DNA from: JAVBKA01 sp031546715
GTDB lineage: Bacteria; Bacillota; Clostridia; Oscillospirales; UBA929
Direction: 5' to 3'
DNA: 8,627 nt
Assembly: GCA_031546715.1 (NCBI GenBank)
Contig: JAVBKA010000137.1
Span: 1 to 8,627, forward strand
The notes beneath the pieces are model-generated. The model saw nothing but the letters and a program-made list of their open reading frames with translations. It made no database searches and was not told the DNA's origin. Positions 1 to 6,416 of the stretch are shown here, piece by piece; within the stretch, counting starts at the first letter, position 1; each line of letters begins with the position of its first letter. The translations under genes were made by a program, and so were the position numbers.

Positions 1-625
1 GCTAGCGGGAACAGAGCTGATACGCAGAAAGTTAGGGCATGACGCGCACACGCTTACCCTCACGCTTCTCCTCACCTCAGAGGGGCAAAAAATGGGGAAA
101 ACCGCAAAGGGCGCACTATGGCTTGACCCAAATAAGACCTCACCCTATGATTTTTACCAGTATTTTAGAAACACTCCCGACGCTGACACTGTTCCGTTCC
201 TGAGACGCATGACCTTTGTTCCTCTTGAGGAAATTGCAGAAATGGAAAAACTCGAAGGTCAGCAGCTTAATGCGGTTAAAGAACGGCTTGCCATGGAATT
301 AACAACCCAGATTCATGGCGAAGAAGAAGCTAAAAAGGCTCGTGAGGCGTCTAAGGCACTGTTTTCAATCGGTGGCAGCAATGAGGATATGCCCACCTCA
401 AGTATTGCCTTTGAGGACGAAATATCTGTAATTGACGCTGTTGTTCTAGCAGGACTTTTACCTTCAAAATCCGAGGCTCGCAGGCTTATTGAGCAAAATG
501 GACTGGAAATCAATGGCGAAAAAGTAACGGATATTGCTGCCGTTCTCAAGGCTGAAATGTTTCAAGACGGTGGACTTATCGTTAAAAAAGGAAAGAAAAC
601 CTTTCATAAGCTAACTAAATCTTAA
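1..625 (+). CDS. tyrS: Tyrosyl-tRNA synthetase, 3' part (5' end outside window)
   Basis: Attaches tyrosine to tRNA-Tyr in the cytoplasm. The reading frame is open from base 2, so the gene enters from the left and about 207 C-terminal residues are visible, roughly half of a typical 400-residue TyrS. The class I KMSKS signature appears as KMGKT at 89-103 and is followed by the family-typical GALWLDP and SPYDFYQYFRN segments. The final ~65 residues (about 424-622) form the S4-like RNA-binding domain, with LPSKSEARRLI and NGLEINGEKV. An ATG at 92 lies inside the KMGKT motif and is not a start. The stop is 16 bases before gatC, so the two are probably co-transcribed, a sensible pairing of two tRNA-charging functions. 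The identification is secure; the N-terminal half cannot be judged. Confidence 0.95.
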   Translation, partial: LAGTELIRRKLGHDAHTLTLTLLLTSEGQKMGKTAKGALWLDPNKTSPYDFYQYFRNTPDADTVPFLRRMTFVPLEEIAEMEKLEGQQLNAVKERLAMELTTQIHGEEEAKKAREASKALFSIGGSNEDMPTSSIAFEDEISVIDAVVLAGLLPSKSEARRLIEQNGLEINGEKVTDIAAVLKAEMFQDGGLIVKKGKKTFHKLTKS

Positions 626-641
626 GAATTGCGGTGCATAG

Positions 642-929
642 ATGACCAAGGAAGAAGTCAAGCATATTGCCCATTTATCAAGACTTAGCTTTACAGAAGA
701 AAAGCTAGATGAGTTTGCCCCCGCCTTTGAGCATATTATCGCAATGGTGGACACTCTCTTGGAGTGCCCTGTTGATGATATTACCGAAGCTGAGCAGCAG
801 TACGAGGGCTTTTTACGACCTGACGTTGTTAAGCCTTCGATTCCGCGAGATATTTTACTGGCAGGCGCGCCGGCAAAAGAAGCCGGCTGTGTTGTTACTC
901 CACGTACGATTGAAACGGAGGAAAACTAA
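642..929 (+). CDS. gatC: Asp/Glu-tRNA amidotransferase subunit C
   Basis: Small structural subunit (95 aa, normal for the family) of the GatCAB amidotransferase. In the family it wraps around the GatA-GatB interface and stabilises the complex. Visible family features are the N-terminal VKHIAHLSRLSFTEEKL helix, the central helix around FEHIIAMVDTL, and the C-terminal LRPDVVKPSIPRD motif followed by NAP-like LLAGAPAKE. The ATG at 642 starts exactly at the conserved N-terminus, although the upstream site is weak (GCGGTG), so it may depend on translation of tyrS 16 bases upstream. Its stop codon touches the gatA start (TAAATG), so translation is likely coupled. No oddities seen. Confidence 0.96.
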   Translation: MTKEEVKHIAHLSRLSFTEEKLDEFAPAFEHIIAMVDTLLECPVDDITEAEQQYEGFLRPDVVKPSIPRDILLAGAPAKEAGCVVTPRTIETEEN

Positions 930-2402
930 ATGCCGGAAAAGCTGTATACTAAAACTGCTGCAGAGCTTTCCGAGCTTCTTGTGAGCAAAAAAATAAGCTC
1001 TGTGGAGCTTACTGAAAATGTGTTTTCAAGAATAAAGGCTTGTGAGCCACTTGTTGGCGCATACATCACTTATGACGAAGAAGCGGCGATGAAAAAAGCC
1101 GTAGAGATTGATGAAAAACGAGCAAGAGGCGAGGATTTATCGCCTCTTGCTGGTGTACCTATGTCCATTAAGGACAATATTTGCGTTGCGGGAAGAAAAA
1201 TGACAAATGCGTCAAAAATGCTCGAAAACTTTGTACCGCACTATTCGGCTACAGTTGCGGAGCTGTGCGACGAAGCGGGGCTTGTCTTAACAGGAAAGGT
1301 TAATCTTGACGAATTTGCGATGGGGTCAACCTGCGACAACTCAGCTCTGCAAAAGACCTCAAACCCCCATGACCTATCCCACGTTGCAGGAGGCTCATCG
1401 GGCGGAAGCGCGGCTTCTGTCAGTGCCGGAGAAGTGCCGCTGTCACTAGGTAGCGATACGGGAGGGTCTATTAGAGGACCTGCGTCCTATTGCGGTGTTG
1501 TTGGTTTAAAGCCAACCTACGGCGCAGTGTCTCGTTACGGCGTTACTGCCTTCGGTTCGTCTCTTGACCAAGTGGGACCCTTGGCGCGCTCTGTAGAGGA
1601 TGCCGCGCTGCTGCTTGACGTTATTGCAAAAAAGGACTTGAAGGACGCACGGTCGAAAGCCGCGCCCTTTGGCTCTGTGGGCGGCAAGCTCTGCGATGAT
1701 GTCAAAAAAATGAAAATTGGAATTCCAACGGAATATTTTTCAGCAGGTATCAGAGATGATGTCCTTGAGGCAATCAGTAAATCCGTTGATGGGCTAAAGG
1801 CGCAAGGAGCTGAAATCGTTGAAATTTCGCTTCCCATGATAAAATATGCAATACCTATTTACTATGTTATTTCATCCGCAGAGGCATCGTCAAACCTTGC
1901 AAAATTTGACGGCGTTCGTTATGGCTACCGTGCCAAAGATGTTGTTGACTTGCTTGATTTATATACCCGCTCCAGAAGCGAAGCGTTCGGCGATGAGGTT
2001 AAGCGAAGAATCATGCTTGGGACGTTCGTGCTGTCCTCTGGTTTTTATGACGCATATTACAATAGGGCAGTCAAGGCAAGAGCAAAGCTCCAAAAAGAAT
2101 TTTCAGATATTTTCACCCGCTGTGATGTAATACTTACTCCTGCAACACCGTCTACCGCTATTAAAAGCGGCTCGATAATCGACCCTGTTGAAGCCTACAT
2201 GGCAGATATTTGTACAGTTTCTGCAAACATTGCAGGTATCCCCGCTATAGCACTGCCTTGCGGTATCAGCAACGGACTTCCCGTAGGTGTGCAGCTAATG
2301 GGACCTCATTGGAGCGAGCATACCTTGCTTAACGCCGCATTAGCTATTGAAAGCCAGAGCGGGCTAAAAAATCTAACTGCTAGTGTGAAGGGGGTAGACT
2401 GA
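930..2402 (+). CDS. gatA: Asp/Glu-tRNA amidotransferase subunit A (amidase)
   Basis: Glutaminase subunit of GatCAB. It hydrolyses glutamine and supplies ammonia, which is passed to GatB to convert Glu-tRNA(Gln) or Asp-tRNA(Asn) to the amidated form. It is 490 aa, typical for GatA. The amidase-signature Ser-cisSer-Lys triad is complete: Lys81 in MSIKDNI, Ser156 in GGSSGGS, and the nucleophile Ser180 in GSDTGGSIR. The spacings of 75 and 24 residues equal those of the triad in fatty-acid amide hydrolase. The conserved TNASKMLENF, VNLDEFAMGS and LPVGVQLMGP stretches are also present. It has a good ribosome-binding site (GGAGG at 917-921), starts directly after the gatC stop, and its TGA overlaps the gatB ATG by one base. 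It appears fully functional. Confidence 0.98.
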   Translation: MPEKLYTKTAAELSELLVSKKISSVELTENVFSRIKACEPLVGAYITYDEEAAMKKAVEIDEKRARGEDLSPLAGVPMSIKDNICVAGRKMTNASKMLENFVPHYSATVAELCDEAGLVLTGKVNLDEFAMGSTCDNSALQKTSNPHDLSHVAGGSSGGSAASVSAGEVPLSLGSDTGGSIRGPASYCGVVGLKPTYGAVSRYGVTAFGSSLDQVGPLARSVEDAALLLDVIAKKDLKDARSKAAPFGSVGGKLCDDVKKMKIGIPTEYFSAGIRDDVLEAISKSVDGLKAQGAEIVEISLPMIKYAIPIYYVISSAEASSNLAKFDGVRYGYRAKDVVDLLDLYTRSRSEAFGDEVKRRIMLGTFVLSSGFYDAYYNRAVKARAKLQKEFSDIFTRCDVILTPATPSTAIKSGSIIDPVEAYMADICTVSANIAGIPAIALPCGISNGLPVGVQLMGPHWSEHTLLNAALAIESQSGLKNLTASVKGVD

Positions 2403-3823
2403 TGGAGTGGGAAATCGTATGCGGCTTGGAAATTCATGTTGAATTAGCCACCGAAACAAAAGCCTACTGTAGCTGCAAGAACAGCTTCGGCGCGCCTGTC
2501 AACACTCAGGCATGTGAAATATGCACCAGTATGCCCGGCGTTTTGCCTGTGCTTAATGAAAAGGTCGTTGAGTTCGCTGTCCGAGTAGGGAAGGCTATCG
2601 GCTGCTCCATTAACCTAGTCAGCCATCACGACCGTAAAAACTACTTCTATTCAGACCTTCCGAGAGGCTACCAGATTACTCAGCAGGCAACTCCTATTTG
2701 CGAATGGGGAACTGTCAACTGTCAGCTTGGCGGCAGGAGTTTTCCTGTTAGGGTTAGAAGAATTCATATCGAAGAGGATACTGGTAAGCTACTCCACGAA
2801 AGCGGTTTTTCGGGAACTTTGATAGACTTTAATCGATGCGGAGTACCGCTGATTGAAATCGTTACTGAGCCTGATTTCCGTTCCTCAGAGGAAGCCTACG
2901 TTTTTCTTGAAACTATGAAGGGCATATTAGTTGAGCTTGGAGTTAGCGACGGAAAAATGCAGGAAGGCTCAATCCGCTGCGATGTCAACGTTTCTGTACG
3001 ACCCTCGGCGCAGTCGGAGTACGGAACAAGAATAGAAATGAAAAACGTCAGCACGTTCAGCGGTGCTAAACGTGCTATTGACTATGAAGCTCAACGTCAA
3101 ATCAAAGCCCTTGAAGCAGGGGAGAAGCTATACCAAGAAACACGGCGCTGGGACGATGCCCTCGGGGTGAACACTATTATGCGCACCAAGGAAAACGCCA
3201 ACGATTACAGATATTTCCCCGAAGCAGACCTACCGCCCATCGTTATTACACAGGAATACGTTGAGGCAATCCAAATTCCTGAGCTTGCCTATCAGCGTTT
3301 ACAACGTTACTCCAAGGACTACGGATTATCTGAGTTTGATGCAGGTTTGTTAAGTGAGCGAAGCAGAAGCGAGTACTTTGAAAAGGCAATTAAAGCAGGC
3401 GGGCAGCCAAAGGCTCTTGCAAATTGGATTAATGGCGAGCTTTTTAAGCTTTTGTCAGATAATGAGCGGGATTTTTCAACGATTGCACTAACTCCGCAGT
3501 CTCTTTGTGAGCTACTCGGACTTGTTCAAAACGGAACAATTAGCAATACAGCCGCAAAACAGGTTTTGGAAAACATGTATCAAACAGGCAAGCCCGCTAT
3601 GACAATAGTGAACGAGCTTGGTCTTGCCCAATTATCAGACGAAGACGCGCTTTCCGCTGTTGTTGACGAGATTTTGGCTCTAAATCAGCCCTCTGTTGAA
3701 GCATATAAGGCTGGAAAATCAAATGCGCTGGGCTTTTTAGTCGGACAGTGTATGAAAGCGTCAAAAGGTAAGGGCAATCCCGCAATTCTCAATAAACTGC
3801 TAAAAGAAAAGCTTGACGCTTAA
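2402..3823 (+). CDS. gatB: Asp/Glu-tRNA amidotransferase subunit B
   Basis: Subunit that binds misacylated tRNA, phosphorylates the Glu or Asp side chain with ATP, and completes amidation using ammonia from GatA. It is 473 aa, family-typical. The N-terminal catalytic cradle begins EIVCGLEIHVEL. Cys23, Cys25, Cys38 and Cys41 form the C-x-C...C-x2-C pattern that binds zinc in many bacterial GatB. The segments HHDRKNYFYSDLPRGYQI, HIEEDTGKL and GSIRCDVNVS are characteristic. The last ~150 residues are the YqeY-like tail domain that contacts the tRNA elbow, ending in the typical GFLVGQCMKASKGKGNP segment. Translation is probably coupled to gatA through the TGATG overlap, with a GGGGG purine run just upstream. 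This is the last gene of the operon. Confidence 0.98.
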   Translation: MEWEIVCGLEIHVELATETKAYCSCKNSFGAPVNTQACEICTSMPGVLPVLNEKVVEFAVRVGKAIGCSINLVSHHDRKNYFYSDLPRGYQITQQATPICEWGTVNCQLGGRSFPVRVRRIHIEEDTGKLLHESGFSGTLIDFNRCGVPLIEIVTEPDFRSSEEAYVFLETMKGILVELGVSDGKMQEGSIRCDVNVSVRPSAQSEYGTRIEMKNVSTFSGAKRAIDYEAQRQIKALEAGEKLYQETRRWDDALGVNTIMRTKENANDYRYFPEADLPPIVITQEYVEAIQIPELAYQRLQRYSKDYGLSEFDAGLLSERSRSEYFEKAIKAGGQPKALANWINGELFKLLSDNERDFSTIALTPQSLCELLGLVQNGTISNTAAKQVLENMYQTGKPAMTIVNELGLAQLSDEDALSAVVDEILALNQPSVEAYKAGKSNALGFLVGQCMKASKGKGNPAILNKLLKEKLDA

Positions 3824-3839
3824 TGCTCGAAATATCTCG

Positions 3840-3859
3840 AAGTTTAAAACTTGAAGTTT
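3840..3859. repeat. AT-rich hairpin at convergent gene ends
   Basis: Only 34 bases separate the stops of gatB and the convergent DUF3298 gene. They contain AAGTTT (3840-3845), AAACTT (3847-3852) and AAGTTT again (3854-3859), which can form alternative weak stems. This may be a bidirectional terminator, but the stem is short and poor in GC, and its last copy overlaps the stop codon of the minus-strand gene. Low confidence as a functional terminator. Confidence 0.25.
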
Positions 3860-4496
3860 AAAGCTCCACAACAAAACTTACTATGCCAGACACATAGGGC
3901 GCGATGGTGTAAAGCTGATAGAATACCGCAGTACCCCCTGAAACGAGATAGCTTTGCTCTGGGTCGAAATACTTTGTCATGTTGACCCGAATGTTGTCAA
4001 AGAAATAGTTTTGCCCCGCCGCCTGTTGCTCCTGTGCCTGTCTGACGCATTCCCGAATAACTTTTTTTCGGGCCGCACGGGGAATCAGTGGCGGCAGGGG
4101 ATAACCGTCCTCAAGGGAAAAGTTGTCCGCATAGCGCACGGTATTGCCGTGAGCTCCGCCAGTGAACTCGTAGACATCGTAGTACAGTGAAAGTTTTTCA
4201 TCTTGATTCCATGTAACGGTATACTTCATGGTCATGTTGTAGGGCGCAAAGGGATAGTCCTCGTACTTTGTAAGCATGTAGTGCTTAACTGCGTCCTTAA
4301 ACAAAACTTTTTCCGCATATCGTTGCTTTTCTGCCAGCAGGTGGTCATAAAACCGATTGATTCTTTTTGCGGCTGCCTTGCTGGTTGTAGCGATTTCTGG
4401 AACACTGAGATCGTATTCAAGAACCACTACATTATCGTACATCAACGCGTTTTTAACGTTTTTTTCAGTAATCTTAGCAGATGTTGAAGTTTCCAA
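3858..4496 (-). CDS. DUF3298-domain protein, probably cytoplasmic
   Basis: Protein of 212 aa whose C-terminal two thirds match what I know of the DUF3298 fold. Signs are YDVYEFTGGAHGNT (about 106-119), followed by a strand-turn and the DGYPLPPL segment, then the closing FYQLYTIAPYVSGIVSFVV (about 192-210). DUF3298 also occurs in the extracellular part of the anti-sigma factor RsiV and in the deacetylase PdaC. No signal peptide, membrane segment, sigma-binding domain or deacetylase domain is visible here, so those functions should not be transferred. The start is TTG: no ATG or GTG occurs upstream in frame before a stop, and GGTGGTG lies four bases before it. An in-frame ATG at 4442 would give a 194-aa form. 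It is convergent with gatB and divergent from yerC. Its function is unknown. Confidence 0.8.
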   Translation of the reverse strand: METSTSAKITEKNVKNALMYDNVVVLEYDLSVPEIATTSKAAAKRINRFYDHLLAEKQRYAEKVLFKDAVKHYMLTKYEDYPFAPYNMTMKYTVTWNQDEKLSLYYDVYEFTGGAHGNTVRYADNFSLEDGYPLPPLIPRAARKKVIRECVRQAQEQQAAGQNYFFDNIRVNMTKYFDPEQSYLVSGGTAVFYQLYTIAPYVSGIVSFVVEL

Positions 4497-4513
4497 GCTG
4501 CACCACCATTTCT

Positions 4514-4570
4514 CCGACGACAGATTAGTGTAACTACTTATCCTCTGTCGTCGGGTGAGGTTGATAAGTA
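4514..4570. repeat. Two interleaved perfect inverted repeats
   Basis: CCGACGACAGA (4514-4524) pairs perfectly with TCTGTCGTCGG (4544-4554), leaving a 19-base loop. A second perfect 8-bp pair, TACTTATC (4535-4542) with GATAAGTA (4563-4570), has one arm inside that loop and the other outside, giving the A-B-A'-B' order of an H-type pseudoknot if transcribed. The inner arm ends 18 bases before the TTG of the DUF3298 gene. It could be an RNA control element for that gene or a protein-binding site in the divergent spacer. The role is unknown; the repeats themselves are certain. Confidence 0.85.
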
Positions 4571-4594
4571 TCCTTCTATGCGCTCTTGTTACAA
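4567..4594 (-). promoter_or_regulatory. Possible promoter of the DUF3298 gene
   Basis: Read on the minus strand, TTGTAA (4589-4594) and GATACT (4567-4572) are 16 bases apart, each matching four of six consensus positions. Transcription would then begin near 4560 and the 11-bp inverted repeat would lie in the leader, but the outer 8-bp arm would not be transcribed. This is a weak match. Confidence 0.3.
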
Positions 4595-4648
4595 TCTATT
4601 AAAGAGCTCCAATACAATTTATGCAGTATTACATACAGAGGTGAGCCG

Positions 4649-4939
4649 ATGAATATTAAGCTTGGTGAAGAACAGCTTCAAAAACTATACTCAGCAATCC
4701 TATCCTTAAAGACAGAAAAGCAATGCGCTGACTTTTTTGAGGACTTATGTACTGTGTCTGAGCTTCTTTCAATGGGGCAGCGTTACCATGTGGCGACACT
4801 GCTTAGTAAGGGCGTTGTGTTTACTGAAATTGTAAACGAAACAGGCGCATCCACTGCAACCATCAGCAGAGTGAATAAATCGTTGCAGCACGGCTCTGGC
4901 GGGTATAAGAGCGTCCTAAGCGGCAATGAAGGCGTATAG
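4649..4939 (+). CDS. yerC: YerC/YecD-type TrpR-related regulator
   Basis: Small DNA-binding protein of 96 aa with the TrpR-repressor fold. The stretch from EEQLQKLYSAILSLKTEKQCADFFEDLCT through ELLSMGQRYHVATLLSKG matches the helical family core. The helix-turn-helix is about residues 58-80 (FTEIVNETGASTATISRVNKSL). It lacks any visible effector domain, as is normal for the family; the regulated genes and ligand are not known from this sequence. The start was set at 4649 because AGAGGTG (4637-4643) is correctly spaced before it and the conserved protein begins MNIKLGEEQL. An in-frame ATG 63 bases upstream has no such site. Its last 14 bases overlap the next gene, so the two are co-transcribed and probably translationally coupled. 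Confidence 0.88.
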   Translation: MNIKLGEEQLQKLYSAILSLKTEKQCADFFEDLCTVSELLSMGQRYHVATLLSKGVVFTEIVNETGASTATISRVNKSLQHGSGGYKSVLSGNEGV

Positions 4940-5621
4940 CACGCTGGCGTCAGCCTACGACGCTTTAATGAACCATGTGGACTATGGACTATGGTTGGAC
5001 GTAATACGGCAGCACGTAGCTCACGGAGCGACCGTGCTTGACCTTGCATGTGGCACAGGTACGCTAACAGCACTGCTTGAAAAAGAAGGTTATGACGTAA
5101 TAGGTGTTGACATATCTGCTGAAATGCTTATGCAGGCAAGAGAAAAATGCTCAGAGAATGCTCTGTTCCTACAACAAAGCATGACAAAGCTAAACCTGTA
5201 CGGCACGGTAAATGCTTGCGTATGCTCTCTTGACGGTCTAAACTATTTATTATGCGATAAGGATTTTGCCGCCGCTGTCGGCAAGGTGCGGCTTTTTCTC
5301 GAAGCGGGCGGTATTTTTCTTTTTGACCTAAAAAAGCCAAAAGCACTTGAGGCGATGAACCAAAATTGTTTTGTAAGCAAAAGCAGTAATTCCTATTGTA
5401 TTTGGGAAAGCACCCATGCTGACGATATTTTTATTCACGAGGTTACGCTGTTTAATAAGCGGGGAACTATGTGGGAAAAGTCCGCCGAGAGGCATAAGCA
5501 AAAAGCTTTTGAAAAGGACTTTGTCGTTGAAACCCTTCTGGCGGCAGGTTTTGACAAGATTGGAATTTTTGAACAAAACCAGTTTCAAGACCGTGATTTT
5601 TTTATTGCAGAAATATTTTAA
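4926..5621 (+). CDS. Class I SAM-dependent methyltransferase
   Basis: Protein of 231 aa with a Rossmann-type methyltransferase domain. The N-terminus MKAYSTLASAYDALMNHVDY is typical of a group common in Firmicutes (Y-x3-A-x-x-YD-x-LM). The SAM-binding glycine motif VLDLACGTG is at 37-45, the acidic end of strand 2 is GVDIS at 60-64, and a motif IV-like SLDGLNYLL is at 101-109. The last ~90 residues form a beta-rich extension ending FEQNQFQDRDFFIAEIF. The substrate cannot be read from the sequence. The start overlaps the end of yerC by 14 bases; no strong separate ribosome-binding site is visible, which suggests coupling to yerC translation. No terminator was recognised before the tRNA promoter. 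Confidence 0.88.
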   Translation: MKAYSTLASAYDALMNHVDYGLWLDVIRQHVAHGATVLDLACGTGTLTALLEKEGYDVIGVDISAEMLMQAREKCSENALFLQQSMTKLNLYGTVNACVCSLDGLNYLLCDKDFAAAVGKVRLFLEAGGIFLFDLKKPKALEAMNQNCFVSKSSNSYCIWESTHADDIFIHEVTLFNKRGTMWEKSAERHKQKAFEKDFVVETLLAAGFDKIGIFEQNQFQDRDFFIAEIF

Positions 5622-5639
5622 AAATTTGGCAAATAGGTA

Positions 5640-5668
5640 TTGACAAATCGCAAATGCTTTAGTATAAT
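5640..5668 (+). promoter_or_regulatory. Perfect-consensus sigma-70 promoter of the tRNA cluster
   Basis: TTGACA (5640-5645) and TATAAT (5663-5668) are both exact consensus with the ideal 17-base spacer. The promoter lies 35 bases before the first tRNA, so the start point is probably near 5675. This fits strong constitutive expression of stable RNA. Confidence 0.9.
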
Positions 5669-5703
5669 TACCTTCGCTGCCAACGAGTGTGGCGCTGACG
5701 TTT

Positions 5704-5779
5704 GGGAGCATAGCTCAGCTGGTAGAGCACATGCCTTACAAGCATGGGGTCGTAGGTTCGAGACCTACTGTTCCCACCA
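5704..5779 (+). tRNA. tRNA-Val (anticodon TAC)
   Basis: 76 bases with encoded CCA. The acceptor GGGAGCA pairs with TGTTCCC (one G-T). The anticodon arm is CATGC-CTTACAA-GCATG, anticodon TAC. The T loop contains GGTTCGAGACC. It is the first gene of a five-tRNA cluster. Confidence 0.97.
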
Positions 5780-5799
5780 CTCAGCTTTCTATTTATCAT

Positions 5800-5876
5800 G
5801 GCCTGGTAGTTCAGTTGGTTAGAACGCTAGCCTGTCACGCTAGAGGTCGACGGTTCGAGCCCGTTCCAGGTCGCCA
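5800..5876 (+). tRNA. tRNA-Asp (anticodon GTC)
   Basis: 77 bases with encoded CCA. The acceptor GGCCTGG pairs with CCAGGTC (one G-T), discriminator G. The anticodon arm is CTAGC-CTGTCAC-GCTAG, anticodon GTC. The T arm contains CGGTTCGAGCCCG. The spacer from tRNA-Val is 20 bases with no hairpin. Confidence 0.97.
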
Positions 5877-5883
5877 TTTTACT

Positions 5884-5913
5884 GGAAAAACTGGATACAT
5901 ATTCAGTTTTTCC
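5884..5913 (+). repeat. Spacer hairpin between tRNA-Asp and tRNA-Phe
   Basis: Perfect 10-bp inverted repeat GGAAAAACTG / CAGTTTTTCC around a 10-base loop, occupying most of the spacer. It may guide processing of the precursor. It is followed by CGTAAG rather than a T tract, so termination is unlikely. Confidence 0.8.
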
Positions 5914-5922
5914 GTAAGACTT

Positions 5923-5998
<76 letters not shown>

Positions 5999-6006
5999 AA
6001 AGAACG

Positions 6007-6038
6007 ACAGTTAACAATTGAATTTAGTTGTTAACTGT
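6007..6038 (+). repeat. Spacer hairpin between tRNA-Phe and tRNA-Gly
   Basis: Perfect 11-bp inverted repeat ACAGTTAACAA / TTGTTAACTGT with a 10-base interior that can pair further. There is no T tract after it. Like the other spacer hairpins, it may be a processing or folding element of the polycistronic precursor. Confidence 0.8.
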
Positions 6039-6062
6039 TAGTCTTAGCAATTTCCAGCATTT

Positions 6063-6137
6063 GCGGGAGTGACTCAGTGGTAGAGTGTCACCTTGCCAAG
6101 GTGAAAGTCGCGAGTTCGAATCTCGTCTTCCGCTCCA
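6063..6137 (+). tRNA. tRNA-Gly (anticodon GCC)
   Basis: 75 bases with encoded CCA. The acceptor GCGGGAG pairs with CTTCCGC (one G-T), discriminator T. The anticodon arm is TCACC-TTGCCAA-GGTGA, anticodon GCC. The T arm contains CGAGTTCGAATCTCG. Confidence 0.97.
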
Positions 6138-6141
6138 CAAA

Positions 6142-6174
6142 AGATAAAGCCGAGACGCAGTCTCGGCTTTATCT
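6142..6174 (+). terminator. Strong hairpin between tRNA-Gly and tRNA-Cys (possible partial terminator)
   Basis: Perfect 15-bp stem AGATAAAGCCGAGAC / GTCTCGGCTTTATCT with a three-base GCA loop. The GC-rich core GCCGAGAC/GTCTCGGC is followed by TTTATCT, which resembles an intrinsic terminator with a weak U tract. Yet tRNA-Cys begins 11 bases later with no promoter visible between, so read-through or a processing role is needed. Confidence 0.6.
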
Positions 6175-6185
6175 ACTCTAAAAAC

Positions 6186-6260
<75 letters not shown>

Positions 6261-6266
6261 AAGCGT

Positions 6267-6310
6267 AGGCCCTTGCAAATACTCGTGTAACGAGTGTTTG
6301 CAAGGGCTTT
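6267..6310 (+). terminator. Terminator of the tRNA cluster
   Basis: The arms 6269-6285 and 6291-6307 form a 17-bp stem with one T-G wobble and a TGTAA loop, extended by a G-T and an A-T pair. The base is GC-rich (GCCC/GGGC) and is followed by TTTG. The T tract is short, but the stem strength and position after the last tRNA support termination. Confidence 0.75.
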
Positions 6311-6368
6311 GTCGTGTACGTAGAGATTTTTGCATCGGTCATTTTAGGATGTTATAGATGGTTTTGGT

Positions 6369-6416
6369 GGGGATAATTAAGGGATATCTTTGTTGGCAGG
6401 GGATAATTGAGGGATA
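6369..6416. repeat. 18-bp direct repeats spaced 30 bp at the integrase 3' end
   Basis: GGGGATAATTAAGGGATA (6369-6386) and GGGGATAATTGAGGGATA (6399-6416) differ at one base and are exactly 30 bp apart. The first spans the stop codon of the integrase. They lie between the integrase and tRNA-Cys, where arm-type integrase sites often occur, and the 30-bp period is close to three helical turns. Binding is inferred, not shown. Confidence 0.8.

Noticed and set aside
4561..4618. TTGATA or TTGTTA with TACAAT as a yerC promoter
   Set aside because: No pairing of these hexamers gives a spacer near 17 bases; the candidates fall at about 21-23 or fewer matches.
4586..4648. ATG at 4586 as the yerC start
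   Set aside because: No ribosome-binding site there, and the extension does not resemble the family; AGAGGTG is correctly placed before 4649.
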